From NCBI RefSeq assembly GCF_033568475.1, contig NC_133121.1:130108375-130172374 (forward strand): a DNA stretch of 64,000 bases. Reading direction: 5' to 3'. The notes under the pieces were generated by a model, which worked only from the letters and a program-made list of their open reading frames with translations, did not search any database and was not told the DNA's origin. Shown here one piece after another: positions 13,101 through 28,100 of this stretch. A program made the position numbers and the translations under genes. Origin of the DNA: Henckelia pumila. Taxonomy: Eukaryota > Streptophyta > Magnoliopsida > Lamiales > Gesneriaceae. Within the stretch, counting starts at the first letter, position 1, and each line of letters opens with the position of its first letter.

Positions 13101-16100
13101 AGTCTGAAGGTAATGCTAGTACTGGAGCCGTAGTCAATTTATCTTTCAAAGTCTGAAAACTAGCTTCACATTCCTCAATCCAAACAAAACGTCGATCTTT
13201 TTGCGTCAATATAGTCATAGGCCTAGCTATTTCGGAAAATCCCTTGATGAAACGCCTATAATATCCAGCCAAACCCAAAAAACTACGAATCTCAGAGACA
13301 TTGGTTGGTCGAGACCAATTAAGAACAGCTTCAATTTTACTAGGATCAACAGATACCCCTTGTGCTGATATCACATGTCCTAGAAATAATACTCTATCCA
13401 ACCAAAATTCACACTTAGAAAACTTCGCATATAATTGTGATGTTCTGAGTTTCTGAAGTACTAAGGTCAAATGTTCTTTATGCTCCTTCCTTGACTTAGA
13501 ATAAATCAAAATGTCATCAATGAAAACGATAACAAATTGATCTATAAACTCCCGAAACACACGATTCATTAAATCCATAAAAACCGCTGGAGCATTAGTC
13601 AACCCGAAAGGCACAACTAAGAATTCATAATGTCCGTAACGCGTTCGAAATGCTGTCTTGGAAACATCTTCTTCTCGAACTCGAAGTTGATGATATCCAG
13701 AACGAAGATCAATTTTAGAATACACAGATGTACCCTGCAACTGATCAAACAAGTCATCAATTCGTGGCAAATGATACTTATTCTTCACAGTAGCCTGATT
13801 CAATTGCCGATAATCGATGCACATTCTCATCGTTCCGTCTTTCTTCTTCACAAACAAGACTGGAGCACCCCAAGGTGATACACTTGGTCTAATATAACCT
13901 TTTTCCAGCAAATCTTGCAATTGCGTCTTGAGTTCTTTCAATTCTGCTGGAGCTAATCGATATGGAGCTCGGAAAATAGGACTTGTCCCTGGCATTAATT
14001 CAATGCTAAGATCTATTTCCCTTTGAGGCGGAAAACCCGGAATCTCATCAGGAAATACATCAGGAAAATCCTTAACGACAGGAATATCTGAAACTTTCAA
14101 TTTCTCTTCCTTCGTCGCATCTAGAGCATAAATCATAAATCCTTCATTTCCTATCGACAATAATCTAAACATTTCTATTGCCGATACTAATGGAATGCGA
14201 GATTGTGAATCACTACCATAAAAATTCCACTTATTGCCATAATACGGTCTAAATCTCACAATGCCATGGAAACAATCAACCGTAGCTCTATAATTCATCA
14301 GTGTATCCATACCCAAGATACAGTCAAAATCAGACATAGCTAGTTTGATTAGATTGGTTATCATGATCTTATCCTCAAATCTAATCACACAATTCAAAAC
14401 TATCTCATTAGACATCAAGAAAACACCAGTAGGAGTAGCAACAGACACAGTATCCAATAACGGAGTAAAAGCAATCTCATGCTCATCAGCAAATGTAACA
14501 GATAAAAATGAATGAGATGCTCCTGTGTCTATCAAGATACGTGCAGGATACTCAAAAATATAACAAATACCTGCAATAACTCCCCCAGGTGCATCTTGTG
14601 CCTGATCCTGAGTCATAGCATGGACTTGAGCCTGCTGTGGACCTGGAAAACGTTGCTGACTCTGAGGAGATGGATACCTAGGCTGCTGAGTGGACTGTAC
14701 TGGAATATAAGGCTGTGTAGGAGCAAACTGTGGTACAGGAGCATATGGTCTGAATGATGGTCGTCCAGAAAACTGGCCAAACTGTTGTGGCTGAAATTGC
14801 TGTCTTCCAGCATTTGGACATACTCGAGACGAATGTCCAGCCTGCCCACAAGTATAACAAGTTCCTGAAAATCCTGTACAATGTGCACTCAAATGATTAC
14901 CACCACATCTGTCACAGTACACTCTCCCAGACGATCCAACTGAACTTCCACCACGACTACCACTGGAACTGGAGGAACTAGACTGTGGTTTCTTTTTAAA
15001 TGGCTTCCCTCTAGCTTTAAACCAAGGCCTTTTCGCTTGCTGAGAAAATTGCGTAGGCTGATATGAAGGTAAACTCATTGGTGTCTGTGAACTGCTTCCA
15101 GCTCCTTGAGGACTAGCTGTTGGGATTGATTGTGGTTCACCCCTGAGTAGACTTGCTTCAATTTTCTTTGCCTTTTCTACCGCTTTTATATAAGTAGATG
15201 GAGTTCCAGTAGTTACCAACGTGTGGATCGTTCGTGTAAGCCCCTTCAGAAAATGTGAAAGCTTTGACCGATCATTCTTTGCAACGTGTGGGACATAAGG
15301 CAGAAGAGCAGAAAACTGAGAAGTATATTCAGCAACAGATTTATTGCCTTGCACCAACAGATTAAATTCATCTTCTTTAGCAGAATAGTATGATGGTGGT
15401 GCATATTCTTGTGCAAACTGCTTACAAAATACTTCCCATGTGATCTTTTCACCAGAATCAGAAAGTGTTTCTGCTGTCGTTTCCCACCACAGTTGCGCTC
15501 GGTCTTTCAGCTGAAAAGGAACCAACTTCAGTCGAATGTCATCAGGATATTCTAATCCATTAAACATATTGTTGAGACTTTTCAACCAACTAGCAGTTTT
15601 CTCACTTCCTTCATTGCCAAAGAACTTTTGCGGACGCAACTTCTGAAATTGAGAAATTATTAATCGTATTCCTCCCATTTTCTCAGTCAATTGGGTTACT
15701 GGATCAGCCTCAGCCTGAATCGCTTTTCCTTTGTCAGGATTTACCCGTGTCTGTTGTTCCACCTCTAATTCCACATCTTTCGGAGGCTGAACAGCTGGTC
15801 GACCACGTCTTCCCCTGACAATATCATCAAGATTCCTAACATTTTTCGCTGCAGACTCTTCTACAACTTCCTTTCCTTTTCTACCTCTTCCTCCCGGTGC
15901 CATTCTACAAGACACAAGGATTTAAACATAGGCAGAAATATCTTAACAAACAGAAAACTATGATAGAAACTCAGAGTTCTAATATGAATTCATAAACGAA
16001 GTTCTAAAGCCAAGAACTACTGGTTCTAACAAATACGTTCAAAAATAAACACCACAAGTAAGTCACGTAAGAACAAGTAGTCACACACATACGCAACCAT

Positions 16101-19100
16101 TTTGTTAGTGTCTAAACTCGAGTGTCCTAGACTCTAATTCGAGCATATCCCAGTATACGCTCTGATACCAAATGAAAGAGCCCGTGTCCTGATTTAATAT
16201 TTAATGATCAAACAACCAGGATTAATTAATGTAAACAGCGAAAACGAGTTAAAAATTTGCGTTTGGGCCTACAGAAATTTCGGCATGACCTATTCGTAAA
16301 TAGGACATTGACCGGCTAAATCGGTTTGATAAAAATCTACTGGCAAGCGCACCAGGTCAAGTAATAGTAAAGTGGACTGAGAGTCCAAGTATCGATCCCA
16401 CAGGGACTGCAGTCAATTCTCAAGAATTAATTATTTTACTTAATCTAGACAAAATAATAGAAGGATTTTGAATTAAATAAAATAAGAATATAAAATAAAA
16501 ACTGATTAAGAAATAAGAATAAAAATAACTGAAGATAAAAATAATTAAGACAAAGACAACCAAGACACACGTAGGTACCGAACAAATCACGTAACATGTA
16601 GTCGATTCAGGACTCAGATTTAATTTTAATTCACGGGAATTCTCCTAGTTTGTTCAAAGGTCTATTTCTAGAACAATCAAACCTATTCAAATATTGATGA
16701 ACTAATCTTTCGTAATTCTAATCAAATTTGAATGCATTAAATATTTGTGAAAATTCAGTTTACACCTAAACCGCACACTGAAACCGAATTCTATTTCTAG
16801 TCGGTTTTACAATATGTTAATTATCAGAGTGATCAAAATCAAAACCTCCTCTGTCGATTTGGAATTGATTAACATGCAAGCAAACAGTTGATCAGACTAT
16901 TCACAAGATAAATATAAATCTGACAATCAATAAAATAAAATCAACTCTAAAAAATCCCAAACAAACATCCAAGTTTTCTACATAAATTTGTTCGGCCCAA
17001 TCACGCCGTCTTGGTTGAAAATAAACTACTCAATAATTAAAAACAATAATTCAAAAATAAAAATAAAAAAAAGAAAAGAAAGAAGAAATCTTCTCTCCCA
17101 AGCCTTGTAGCCGCCTCCTCGTGCGTTGTTTGCGCTCGGGAGCTTCCGAAACCCTCAAAAATATGTTATATCTTGTATATATATGGTCCGGAACGCCTAT
17201 CAGTTAATTTCCTCCCAAAACAAGGATTTTTCGGAACACATATGACCCCCGAACACGCGCGCGCGCGGCATAGGCCTCGCGCGCGCGCAGCACATAAAAA
17301 CAGAGGCCTTTACGTCGGATTCGCGCGCGCGCGAGCTTGATTCTCGCGCGCGCGCAGTACAAAAAATCTGCGCCGAGCGACAATTTTCAAAAATTCATAT
17401 CTCGAGATCTAGCCGTCGGATTGAGCTGAAATTTGGACAGCAGCTTCAAAACATCTTTAACTTTAATCTGAACGGTGGAGATTGGATTTCAATGTCTCTA
17501 AAATTAAATATGATTTTTCGATCAAGGCTGCTCCGTAATTCACTCTTCAAAATTCCATTTTCCTACAAAATTAACACAAGGAGTGAAATACACACACATG
17601 CACTAAAACACATAAAAACACATAAAAATAATATGAATGCACACAAAATAGACATAAAAATAACATGAAATAATGCATAAAAAATGCACTTATCAACACC
17701 CCCATACTTAACTCTTGCTCGCCCTCGAGCAAGACATGAAAAAACAAAATGCAAACAAAAACATAAGTAAGGATGATTCATGAGAGTGCACAGCCTCCGA
17801 GAAGTTTAATCACAAAACATAAAACACAGACATGCTCTCAACTTTTCATAATACACCTTCGGTTGAACGTGAACGTGTGTGTGTGAAATGTCATTCCAGT
17901 TTCATACAACTTAGACCGAATTCGTCTCAAATCTGCTTAGCGACCTATGACAAATCAGTGCAAGTTTCACTCTTCAAGTACCCATTCCTTTCAACGACCT
18001 CTAGACTAAACCCACCTCCCTTGAGATAATGAATTACACACCTCCGGATTTTGCACCCGGTATTGCATTAGCCCCAATAATTACCCGCTGACTTAGCTAT
18101 AACTGGCTAGGATACGAAAAATCATTCTATTTTTTCTTTCTAATCCCCTCGTCTATAGCCCGGATGGAGCATCAATCCCATTGAATCCGCATACTTAGCC
18201 TTAAATTTGATTTTTTTTTTTTTAGGATTTTAATCCTTTCAAGGCCCGGATGGAATTGTATATAAATTTTTCTAGGTGCGCCCAAGATCATAAGTATAAA
18301 CTAGAGCCTCATCAAAATTCATAGAACACAATCAAGATCCACAAACCACCTATTGCCGTGCAATGGTCAAACAGACAGAAACTTCATCAAATCTTTCGCT
18401 ACAATTCACTGGTCTAACATTAGTGCTTAAAAATATTCACGGTTCAACCTAAAGTTTCTCATGTCCAGTCAAGAGCAAAAAATTTTCAAAAATCCATTTT
18501 TTTCAAACTTCATCATCATAGGCTACCATGACTTATCCTACCCATGCAGGACAACACAAACAACAACAAAAACACACAATATGCAAACAGATATGAAACG
18601 AACTTTATGCAACACAAACACAAAACATAATGAAATAAACTAATCTACCCCCCCATACTTATCCAAAGCATTGCCCTCAATGCTTCAGACAATGAACAGA
18701 ATTCAAAACGAACAAAAACACAATGAAAACAGAAATAACACTCCCCTGGTTTTCGTTTCATTCTCTTCCTTCTTGACAGCATCAGCTGGGACAGTAGCAT
18801 CAGTCTAGATATATCGGCAGACATGACCAACTGGCATGGGAAAGAAAACAAAATCAAATAAAAACAAAATAAAAACAAAATAAAAACAAAAGCAAAAACA
18901 CTGGGTTGCCTCCCAGTCAGTGCTAAAATTATAGTCTATAGCCCGACTATGCAGAAGCCACCATCAAAGAGCGGCTGCCGCCCATAGTAAGAATCATACG
19001 ATTCTACGTATGGGTTTTGAATTTCTTCGCCCTCAAGCTTGGCGTGATATTTGCAGTTTAAGCTTGTCGGTCCAACAGTACTCGGCATGAAATTTTTCCT

Positions 19101-22100
19101 TTGGAAAGAGACTCTGATTCTAGGCTGAAGCTCAAAGATGATGTAATACTGTGGAGGTGGCGTCAATGGCAAGAAAAAATCTTCTAACAGTGTACATGGA
19201 ATGACCATTGACGAAGTAAAATATGTATCCTTGAATGGTTCTTCCTCCTCCACTATCACGTTTGGCTCATCCTCACAAGAAGATTCCTCAAAAATGATTT
19301 CTTCATGCTCTGGCTCAGTTATTTCACTCTCTTGGCAGATCTCCAAAATTGGTTCTCTAAGAAGCGCAATCTGTTCATCCAAAAGACTTATGCGGCTTTC
19401 TAAAAATTGATTTGACTCTGTCTGCTGTCGCACAAGATTTTCCAACTGAGCCACATAATCTTCAGAACGCCCTATGCACTCTTCTTGATGCTCCGGTGGC
19501 TGGTTCGCAAAATTTTTAGAGTTGATATCTGGAGGATATTGGTGACTCCAACCCTGCAGTGAAGGATCACAATGCCAATGGTAGTCAAAATCTGCCATAT
19601 CATTTAACAAGTGCATCGCACTGTCTTCATCTCTTCTAAACAATTGACTGCCAGTGGCCAACGCTCCATAATCCACCCAACTTCTTGTAATCTCATCCAA
19701 ACCACCATAAAAAAATTGAGTGAGGGTGTAGCTCGAAAATTTATGGCATCGAAATCTGTTCGCCAAATCATTGAATCTCCCCCAAACAGCATAGAATGGC
19801 TCCAAGTATTGCTGGCCAAATCTTGTGAACACCTGATGATGATCCATCTCCAAGTACCTCACAAGCAAAAGAAAAGAAAAAAAAATCAAAATTAAAATAT
19901 AAAAAAAAAACGAAAAGATAGAAATAAAAAAAAAATGTCTAGCCTCAAGCAAATAATCTATCCTAATATCAACTAAACAGTCCCCGGCAACGGCGCCAAA
20001 AACTTGACCGGCTAAATCGGTTTGATAAAAATCTACTGGCAAGCGCACCAGGTCAAGTAATAGTAAAGTGGACTGAGAGTCCAAGTATCGATCCCACAGG
20101 GACTGCAGTCAATTCTCAAGAATTAATTATTTTACTTAATCTAGACAAAATAATAGAAGGATTTTGAATTAAATAAAATAAGAATATAAAATAAAAACTG
20201 ATTAAGAAATAAGAATAAAAATAACTGAAGATAAAAATAATTAAGACAAAGACAACCAAGACACACGTAGGTACCGAACAAATCACGTAACATGTAGTCG
20301 ATTCAGGACTCAGATTTAATTTTAATTCACGGGAATTCTCCTAGTTTGTTCAAAGGTCTATTTCTAGAACAATCAAACCTATTCAAATATTGATGAACTA
20401 ATCTTTCGTAATTCTAATCAAATTTGAATGCATTAAATATTTGTGAAAATTCAGTTTACACCTAAACCGCACACTGAAACCGAATTCTATTTCTAGTCGG
20501 TTTTACAATATGTTAATTATCAGAGTGATCAAAATCAAAACCTCCTCTGTCGATTTGGAATTGATTAACATGCAAGCAAACAGTTGATCAGACTATTCAC
20601 AAGATAAATATAAATCTGACAATCAATAAAATAAAATCAACTCTAAAAAATCCCAAACAAACATCCAAGTTTTCTACATAAATTTGTTCGGCTCAATCAC
20701 GCCGTCTTGGTTGAAAATAAACTACTCAATAATTAAAAACAATAATTCAAAAATAAAAATAAAAAAAAGAAAAGAAAGAAGAAATCTTCTCTCCCAAGCC
20801 TTGTAGTCGCCTCCTCTTGCGTTGTCTGCGCTCGGGAGCTTCCGAAACCCTAAAAAATATGTTATATCTTGTATATATATGGTCCGGAACGCCTATCAGT
20901 TAATTTCCTCCCAAAACAAGGATTTTTCGGAACACATATGACCCCCGAACACGCGCGCGCGCGCGCGCAGCACATAAAAACAGAGACCTGTACGTCGGAT
21001 TCTCGCGCGCGTGCAGTACAAAAAATCTGCGCCGAGCGACAATTTTCAAAAATTCATATCTCGAGATCTAGCCGTCGGATTGAGCTGAAATTTGGACAGC
21101 AGCTTCAAAACATCTTTAACTTTAATCTGAACGGTGGAGATTGGATTTCAATGTCTCTAAAATTAAATATGATTTTTCGATCAAGGCTGCTCCGTAATTC
21201 ACTGTTCAAAATTCCATTTTCCTACAAAATTAACCCAAGGAGTGAAATACACACACATGCACTAAAACACATAAAAACACATAAAAATAATATGAATGCA
21301 CACAAAATAGACATAAAAATAACATGAAATAATGCATACAAAATGCACTTATCAGACATCCCAAAAACCTGTACAACACAACCAGCAATATATACTCGAA
21401 AATAGAGTCACAACTCCAATTTACAAACCTATAGGCCCACTGGCCAGGACTAAACACATGCAGAGCCGGCAAGGCTCGATCACACAAATAACAATTCAAA
21501 ACAAGGTCCAAAACTATTTATACAGATACACAGGGCATCACCCCGACAAATATAAAACTCGCTAAACTGATATATATACATATATCTGGGAACTCGACTC
21601 CACGCTCGCCTCACTGGGTACCACTAGATGACGCTCCACCAGATGCGTCAAATCCCCCTGGATAACCTGCTATAGAATCACAAACAACCACAGCATAAAA
21701 AGAAAACAGGGGTCGGACCCCAGTACGACGAACTATAAAAATTACGACAAATATAACTGACATGAATAAAATCAAGTACAATGCAATGAAATGCAATGTA
21801 ATACGTGACAGGTATCAATGAAATAAGGGATACCAAAAGGAGTCCAAATAATCGTATCACAATAAACTCAGTGGCCACCCGTGCCAGGAACGCAGCAGAC
21901 CTCGAATCATCACTGCTAATCCATACACGTAGCATCGGAGGGTGACAGGAGCGACCCGTCCAACCTCATGCTGTCATCAGGAGTGTCGTACGTAGCATCA
22001 GAGGGCGACAGGAGCTACCTGTCCGTGCCTCATGCTATCTCAGGAGTGCACTAAAACAATGTCACTCGCTCCATGATGACTCAATACATCTCAAAAGATC

Positions 22101-25100
22101 AATATCAATAGTAACCAAAGGAGTCAAGGCTCAACGTGCTATGTAAACTTGTAAATGAGTGAATGCAATCATATAATCCACGTAAGCACATAAAACACGT
22201 TATCACTCATTACAAAATACTTAATATCATTACATGCCATTATAGGCGTCGTAATATAAACAGCTCATACGTACCTCAACCAACACTTAATTATCACAGA
22301 AATATCTCAAGTAATATTCGAATACTCCAATCCTGTGAAAAACCATGTATCTCATATTAATTCCTATTCATGACCAACTATCGAATAAACGACTTTAAAA
22401 TGTCGAAATATCCAAAGTAGAACAATCTGAATTTTCCGAAAATTCCTACAAATTTCGAAAATTCGCATTTATATTTTCTAGAGCATCTAAACACTCAAGT
22501 CATGAATACTCAACAATAAAATTCGAAAATCCCCAATATTCAAAATCTGGAAATTCGAAATTAATCCCAAATAAATTTTGAAAAATAGCCAATACCTTCA
22601 ATCGACTTCGATATAATCCCTACAACCAATATTAAATCAAATATCAATTATTGGAAGTCAATCGAATCGAAATACCCAAAATTCAAAACCCTAAATTCGA
22701 AATATACCTCAAGACTTCGAATTAAAGGTCTAAACAACCGAAAAAACACTCCTCCTAGCTCAGGCGGCGATCGGACGGCGGCTAGGGGCGGCAAAGACGG
22801 CGGCTGGTCGGAGTCGGGTTTCGACCAACGCGAGGAAATCTTACAATATTGGTATCAAAAGAAAGCTTACGTCGCGAGAATTCCGGAACTATATTTATTT
22901 TCGAAAATCGATTACCGACGGAAAAGATACGGAGATTTGAAGCAATAGGAAAATTTAAAGAAAAGAAAACAAAAAAAAAATGAAGAAGAAGACGACACAG
23001 GCGGCTGGAGAATCTGGAGGAGAGAGAATCGTGGATATCTAGAATATAAGTATATCCATTTATTTAGATATATATTGGTTTAATGCGTGTCTTATTTTAT
23101 GCATTCGGGGTTAAAACTTGATCCGGTTTGAGTTATTTCAACTCCTGTGTGATTTATAAATCAAATATGCAATTTAATATCGTCTATAAACCGATATTTA
23201 TAAATACATATTTTTAACACACAAATTAATTAATAGAGTAAAATCGGGTCCTTACACGGCCCAATTATAAAGTCAACATGGTCCAGCCCGATAAGCCTTC
23301 ATTCATCAGTCTGATCTGCTCTCGCACTTCGATCTGCATCGATATGCCTTCAAGCTTCCAGCTTTACGGAAACTCCATCTGACTTCTAACCAAATCACAA
23401 TACTCGAGCAATCTATCTGCATGAACTCATCCGAAGACTCATCTGATCATCACATCGATCTGATCCCAATATTCGATCTGGCCATGAACTCATCTGATCA
23501 CCGAGCTCATCTGATCTGTATTATTCGATCCGATCTCTTTTATATTCCCATTCAATCTGATAAAAGCATGCTTCAACAATCTCCACCTTGATTCTTTCAG
23601 GTTGAATGTTGCTCTCCATCCTAGCCTCCTTGGCTAATTTCCAATCACCGCATTAACTAAGTCCAAACATTTCTTGAACTTAGCATACGGCAGTGACTTC
23701 GTCATAGCATCTGCAGGGTTTTCTTCTGATGCTATCTTCACAAGGATCACATCTCCTTTTTCAATCACATCTCTCACGAAATGCATCTTCACATCTATGT
23801 GTTTCGATCGTTCATGGTAGACTTGGTGTTTCGTCAAGTGTATTGCACTTTGATTGTCACAGTGTTCTACTACTTGATCTTGTTTTACACCCAACTCCGC
23901 TATCATTCCTTTTAACCAAAATCCTTCTTTTATGGCCTCAGTTACAGCTATGAACTCTGCCTCAGTGGTAGAAAGGGCAACCACTAGCTGTAGATTTGAC
24001 TTTCAGGTGATCGCTGTGCCATAAAAGGTGAACACATAACCAGTCAACGACTTTCTCATGTCTAAGTTCCCAACAAAATCTGAATCCACATATCCAACTA
24101 CCGGATCAATCCCATCTTGCTGTTTCTCAAACTTCAACCCCAGCCAAGTTGTGTTTATGAGATATCGGAGAATTCACTTCAGAGCTTCCCAATGATATGT
24201 ACCCGGATTAGCCATGAATCTTGACACAACACTGATTGCGTATGCCAGATCAGACCTACTACACACCATTCCATATATGAGACTTCCAACTCCACTAGCA
24301 TATGGAATACCAACAATCTTCCTCTTGTCTTCCTCACTTTCAGGTGACTGATTCACAGATAGCTTCAAATACTGTCACAGAGGGGTCAAGACAGATTTTG
24401 CTTGATTCATATTATACTGCAGAACAACCTTCTTCAAATAGTTCTTCTGACTCAGATGAATCTCCTGCCTTTTCCTGTTTCTCACTATGTCCATGCCCAA
24501 AATTCTCTTCGCTTCGCCCAGATCTTTCATCTCAAACTCTGTGTTGAGCTGTTGTTTCAAGGATGATATCTATGTCCTACTTTTACTTGCAATCAATGTA
24601 TCATCAACGTAAATCATTAGGTACATGATAACCTGCTCATCATCCTTCTTCAGATAGACACATCTGTCATATTGGCTTCTCACAAAACCAATACCAATCA
24701 TGAACTCATCAAACCTCTTGTTCCATTGCCTCGGACTCTGCTTCAGTTCATACAATGATTTTCTCAGTAAGCAAACTTTGTTCTGGTTTTCTGATGTATG
24801 AAGCCCTTTGGTTGTTACATATAAATGGTTTCTTTCAGGTCACCGTGTAGAAACGCAGTTTTCACATCCATCTGCTCAAGCTCCAAATCGAGCTGGTTCA
24901 CCAGTGCTAACATAATCCGGATGGAACAATGTTTGACCACTGGAGAATAGACCTCATTCAAATCTATCCCTTCTACTTGACCAAAACCCTTTGCAACCAA
25001 TCTTGCTTTATACTTGATCTGATCTGTACCAGGAGTTTCTTTCTTCTGTTTATAGATCCACTTGCATCCCAATGTCTTTTGATGCTTCAGTCTGTCTGCT

Positions 25101-28100
25101 AGCTTCCACGTTTGATTCTTCTCAAGTGAGTTCATCTCTTCATTCATAGCTTTAATACACTTGTTTTTCTGTTTACTCGCCATTGCTTCATCATATGTAT
25201 TCGGCTCTGAATACTCCACCTCCTCAGCTACTGTCAGCGCATACCAAGCCAGATCAGCTTCACCAAACCTCTTAGGAGCTCTGATCTCCCTTCTGGTTCT
25301 GTCCCTTGCAAGATTATAAGTGCTTAAGTCCTCTTTTGGATCACTCGCTGTCATATCATCATCTTGCATCTCATCTGACTCTTCATCTGGCACAGAAGAC
25401 TCCACCTCAATCGGTAGTTTGTCATTCACACTGATCGGATTGTCCTTTCCATCTGTATTCATTTTATACCCAAGTTTGGATTCATCAAACTTCACATCCC
25501 TGGTGTTGAAGCACTTTGGACCTCTTGACTCCAGGTTCCAAACTTTATAACCCTTCATACCATCCGGATACCCAATGAATATACTTCTGACTGCCCTTGC
25601 TTCCAACTTGTCCTCTTTCAGATGAGCATATGCTAGACATCCGAATACCCTCAAGTTTGAGTAGTCTGCAGGTGTTCCACTCCACTTTTCCATTGGTGTC
25701 TTGAAACCAATCGCGCTGGATGGACACCTATTGACCAAATAGCATGCAGTAGATAATGCTTCTCCCCACAAGGACTTAGGTAGAGAAGCATTGATCAACA
25801 TACATCTGACCCTTTCCAGAAGAGTTCTGTTCATTCTCTCTGCCAGGCCATTTTGCTGTGGCGTTCCTGCCACTGTTCTGTGTCTGGTAATGCATTTCTC
25901 CTTACATAGCTTGACAAACTTATCTGATAATTATTCCAGCCCATTATCTGTTCTCAGGTGTTTAACTCTTCGATCACTCTTGTTCTCAACTGCCAGCAGC
26001 CATTCTCTGAACTTGTCATATGCTTCATCCTTGGTCTTTAAGATGAATATCCATACCCTCCTTGAGTAATCATCTATCAAAGACATGAAGTATCTGCCTC
26101 CACCATGAGTTTCTGTCCGAGAAGGACCCCATAGATCTGAATGAATGTAGGCCAATGATTGCTCAGTTGTGTGACTTCCTTGACCAAACGATACTCTTTT
26201 TTATTTTCCAAGAGCACAACTATCACATAACTCCAGTGATTCAATCTTATCTCCACCTAACAGACCCTGTTTAGACAGTTCATGTAATCCCTTCTCACTT
26301 ACATGTCCAAGCCTCAGATGCCATAGCTTAGTTCTGTCTTGCTGTTCCTGAATACTTGATGTACTTCCAATAATCGTTTCACCTTGTAGTACATATAAGA
26401 AGTTTCTTTTGACAGCCTTCATAACAACCAGAGATCATTTTGACACTGAGATACTTCCTACTCCTGATTTGAATGAATATCCCCGAGCATCAAGCGTTCC
26501 CAATGATATCAAATTTCTCTTCAACTCAGGCACATACCTCACCTTGGTGAGTACTCTGTCGATCCCATCATGCATCCTTATTCTGATATTTCCAGAGCCT
26601 TTTATTCTGCATGACTGATTATTCCCCAACAGTACCATGCCCTGATCAGCTTCTTCCAGCTTTTCAAACTAAGATCTTATAGGACACATGTGAAAAGGAG
26701 CATCCTGAATCCAGTATCCACTCGTGGTTTTGATCACCTTTCGAAATCACCAATACTTCTGCTGAGTCATATCCATCTGTAGCTACGGCCAGAGTACCAT
26801 CATCCTTGGGTTTTTCCTGTTGCTTCCCTTTCCTTTCCGGACAATCTCTTCGCAGATGTCCAACCTTCTGACAAGCATAGCACTTCATATTACCCAAGTT
26901 TTTGTTCTGGTATTTTCCTTGACTCTTCGATCTGGATTTTGGCCTGTATTTCCCACTGGATGTCCTCTTATCACTTTTGCCTCTCGCAAAGACCTTCTCC
27001 ATGTGATTCAGTGTTTGTATTTAATTTTCTCTGAAGTTCCTTGGATTGAATAGCAGACATAACTTCTTCCAATGTTATTGTCTGTTCTCTTCCATATAGC
27101 AAAGCATCTCTGAAATTTTCATATGCTTTTGGAATAGCATTCAGAAGTATCAAAGCCCGATCTTCATCCTCAAGCTTTACTTCAATATTCTCCAAGTCAT
27201 CCAATATTTTTGTGAATTCTTCGATCTGGTCTTCAAGGTGCTTCTCATCCTTAATCACAAAAGAGTACAACCTCTGTTTCATGTACAGACGGTTAGCCAG
27301 AGATTTCGTCATGTATAGATTCTCAAGTTTAAGCCACACAGCCGCTGCAGATTCTTCTCTGGCCACCTCCCGAAGAGGTCTATCACTCAGACAGAGAATA
27401 ATTGCACTGTTTGCTTTTTCGAGTAATTCATCCTTGTTCTTTATATCATCAGACATCTCCTCCTTCTTCTTAAGAGCTTCCACCAATCCTTGTTGTATCA
27501 GGATTGCCCGCATCTTAAGTCTCCAGAGCGAGAAATCGTTCTTGCCCGTAAACTTCTCAATATCAAATTTCATTGATCCCACCATCTTTGCTTAGTTTTC
27601 CCACAGACGGCGCCACTTGTTAGAAATCAATCCGAAATTTGGTATTCCGAGAATTCACCTCGCAAGCAAACAAGAACAATAATCCCAGAAACACCGATAA
27701 AACCAACGCACACAAATCAAACTCAAACACTCACGCGAAAGCAATAAACAACGCAAGTATTTACGTGGTTCGGCAATGAATTTGCCTACGTCCACGGGAG
27801 AGCAACACAACCACTTTATTAATCACCAACAGAACAATCCAAGCTCAAGAACAGAGCTTATTACAGAGGTAGACCAGAAAACTCTTAATGCTAGATACAG
27901 ACACGATTCAAGCTATTGATACTTGAATCTTCCTGTCACAATCTCTGCCCAAGTTTTCTCCTCCGAAATCTCTCCTTCTTCTCTCTCAATATATTCTGAA
28001 GAATTTGATTTTCTGTTATGTTCGTTGCGGCCATCTTCCATTTGCTTATATAGAGAATTACACCGACTTTCATCTTGGGCTTTAGGTCAACAGTAACTTA

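Larger units (their letters stand above)
16309..21354 (-). mobile_element. Non-autonomous LTR element carrying only gag (TR-GAG/LARD type)
   Basis: 5,046 bp inserted in the Gypsy 5' LTR, target duplication GACAT at 16304-16308 and 21355-21359. LTRs: 16309-17695 (1,387 bp) and 20005-21354 (1,350 bp), TG to CA. Outside a variable CG-rich tract I count about 10 substitutions (about 0.8 percent, roughly 0.3 My). The interior holds one gag-like region and no protease, polymerase or integrase, so it must be mobilised by enzymes of another element. Confidence 0.9.
9030..23256 (-). mobile_element. Ty3/Gypsy LTR retrotransposon (Tekay-like chromovirus), split by a nested element
   Basis: It is inserted in the 3' LTR of the Copia element with target duplication CGGCC (9025-9029 and 23257-23261). 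LTRs are 9030-11062 and 16173-16308 plus 21360-23256, both 2,033 bp. The element proper is about 9.2 kb. The LTRs differ at about 12 sites (0.6 percent by eye, roughly 0.2 My), all transitions. The element looks nearly whole, with about one break in its coding region. Confidence 0.94.

Noticed and set aside
6206-16170. tRNA-like GCTCTGATACCA matches as tRNA genes
   Set aside because: They are only 12-base primer-binding sites beside retroelement ends, with no cloverleaf.
19848-20084. N-terminal extension of the gag-like protein reading from the LTR
   Set aside because: It starts inside the LTR, crosses the primer-binding site and codes for a hydrophobic AT-derived stretch; the gag core starts well at 19847.
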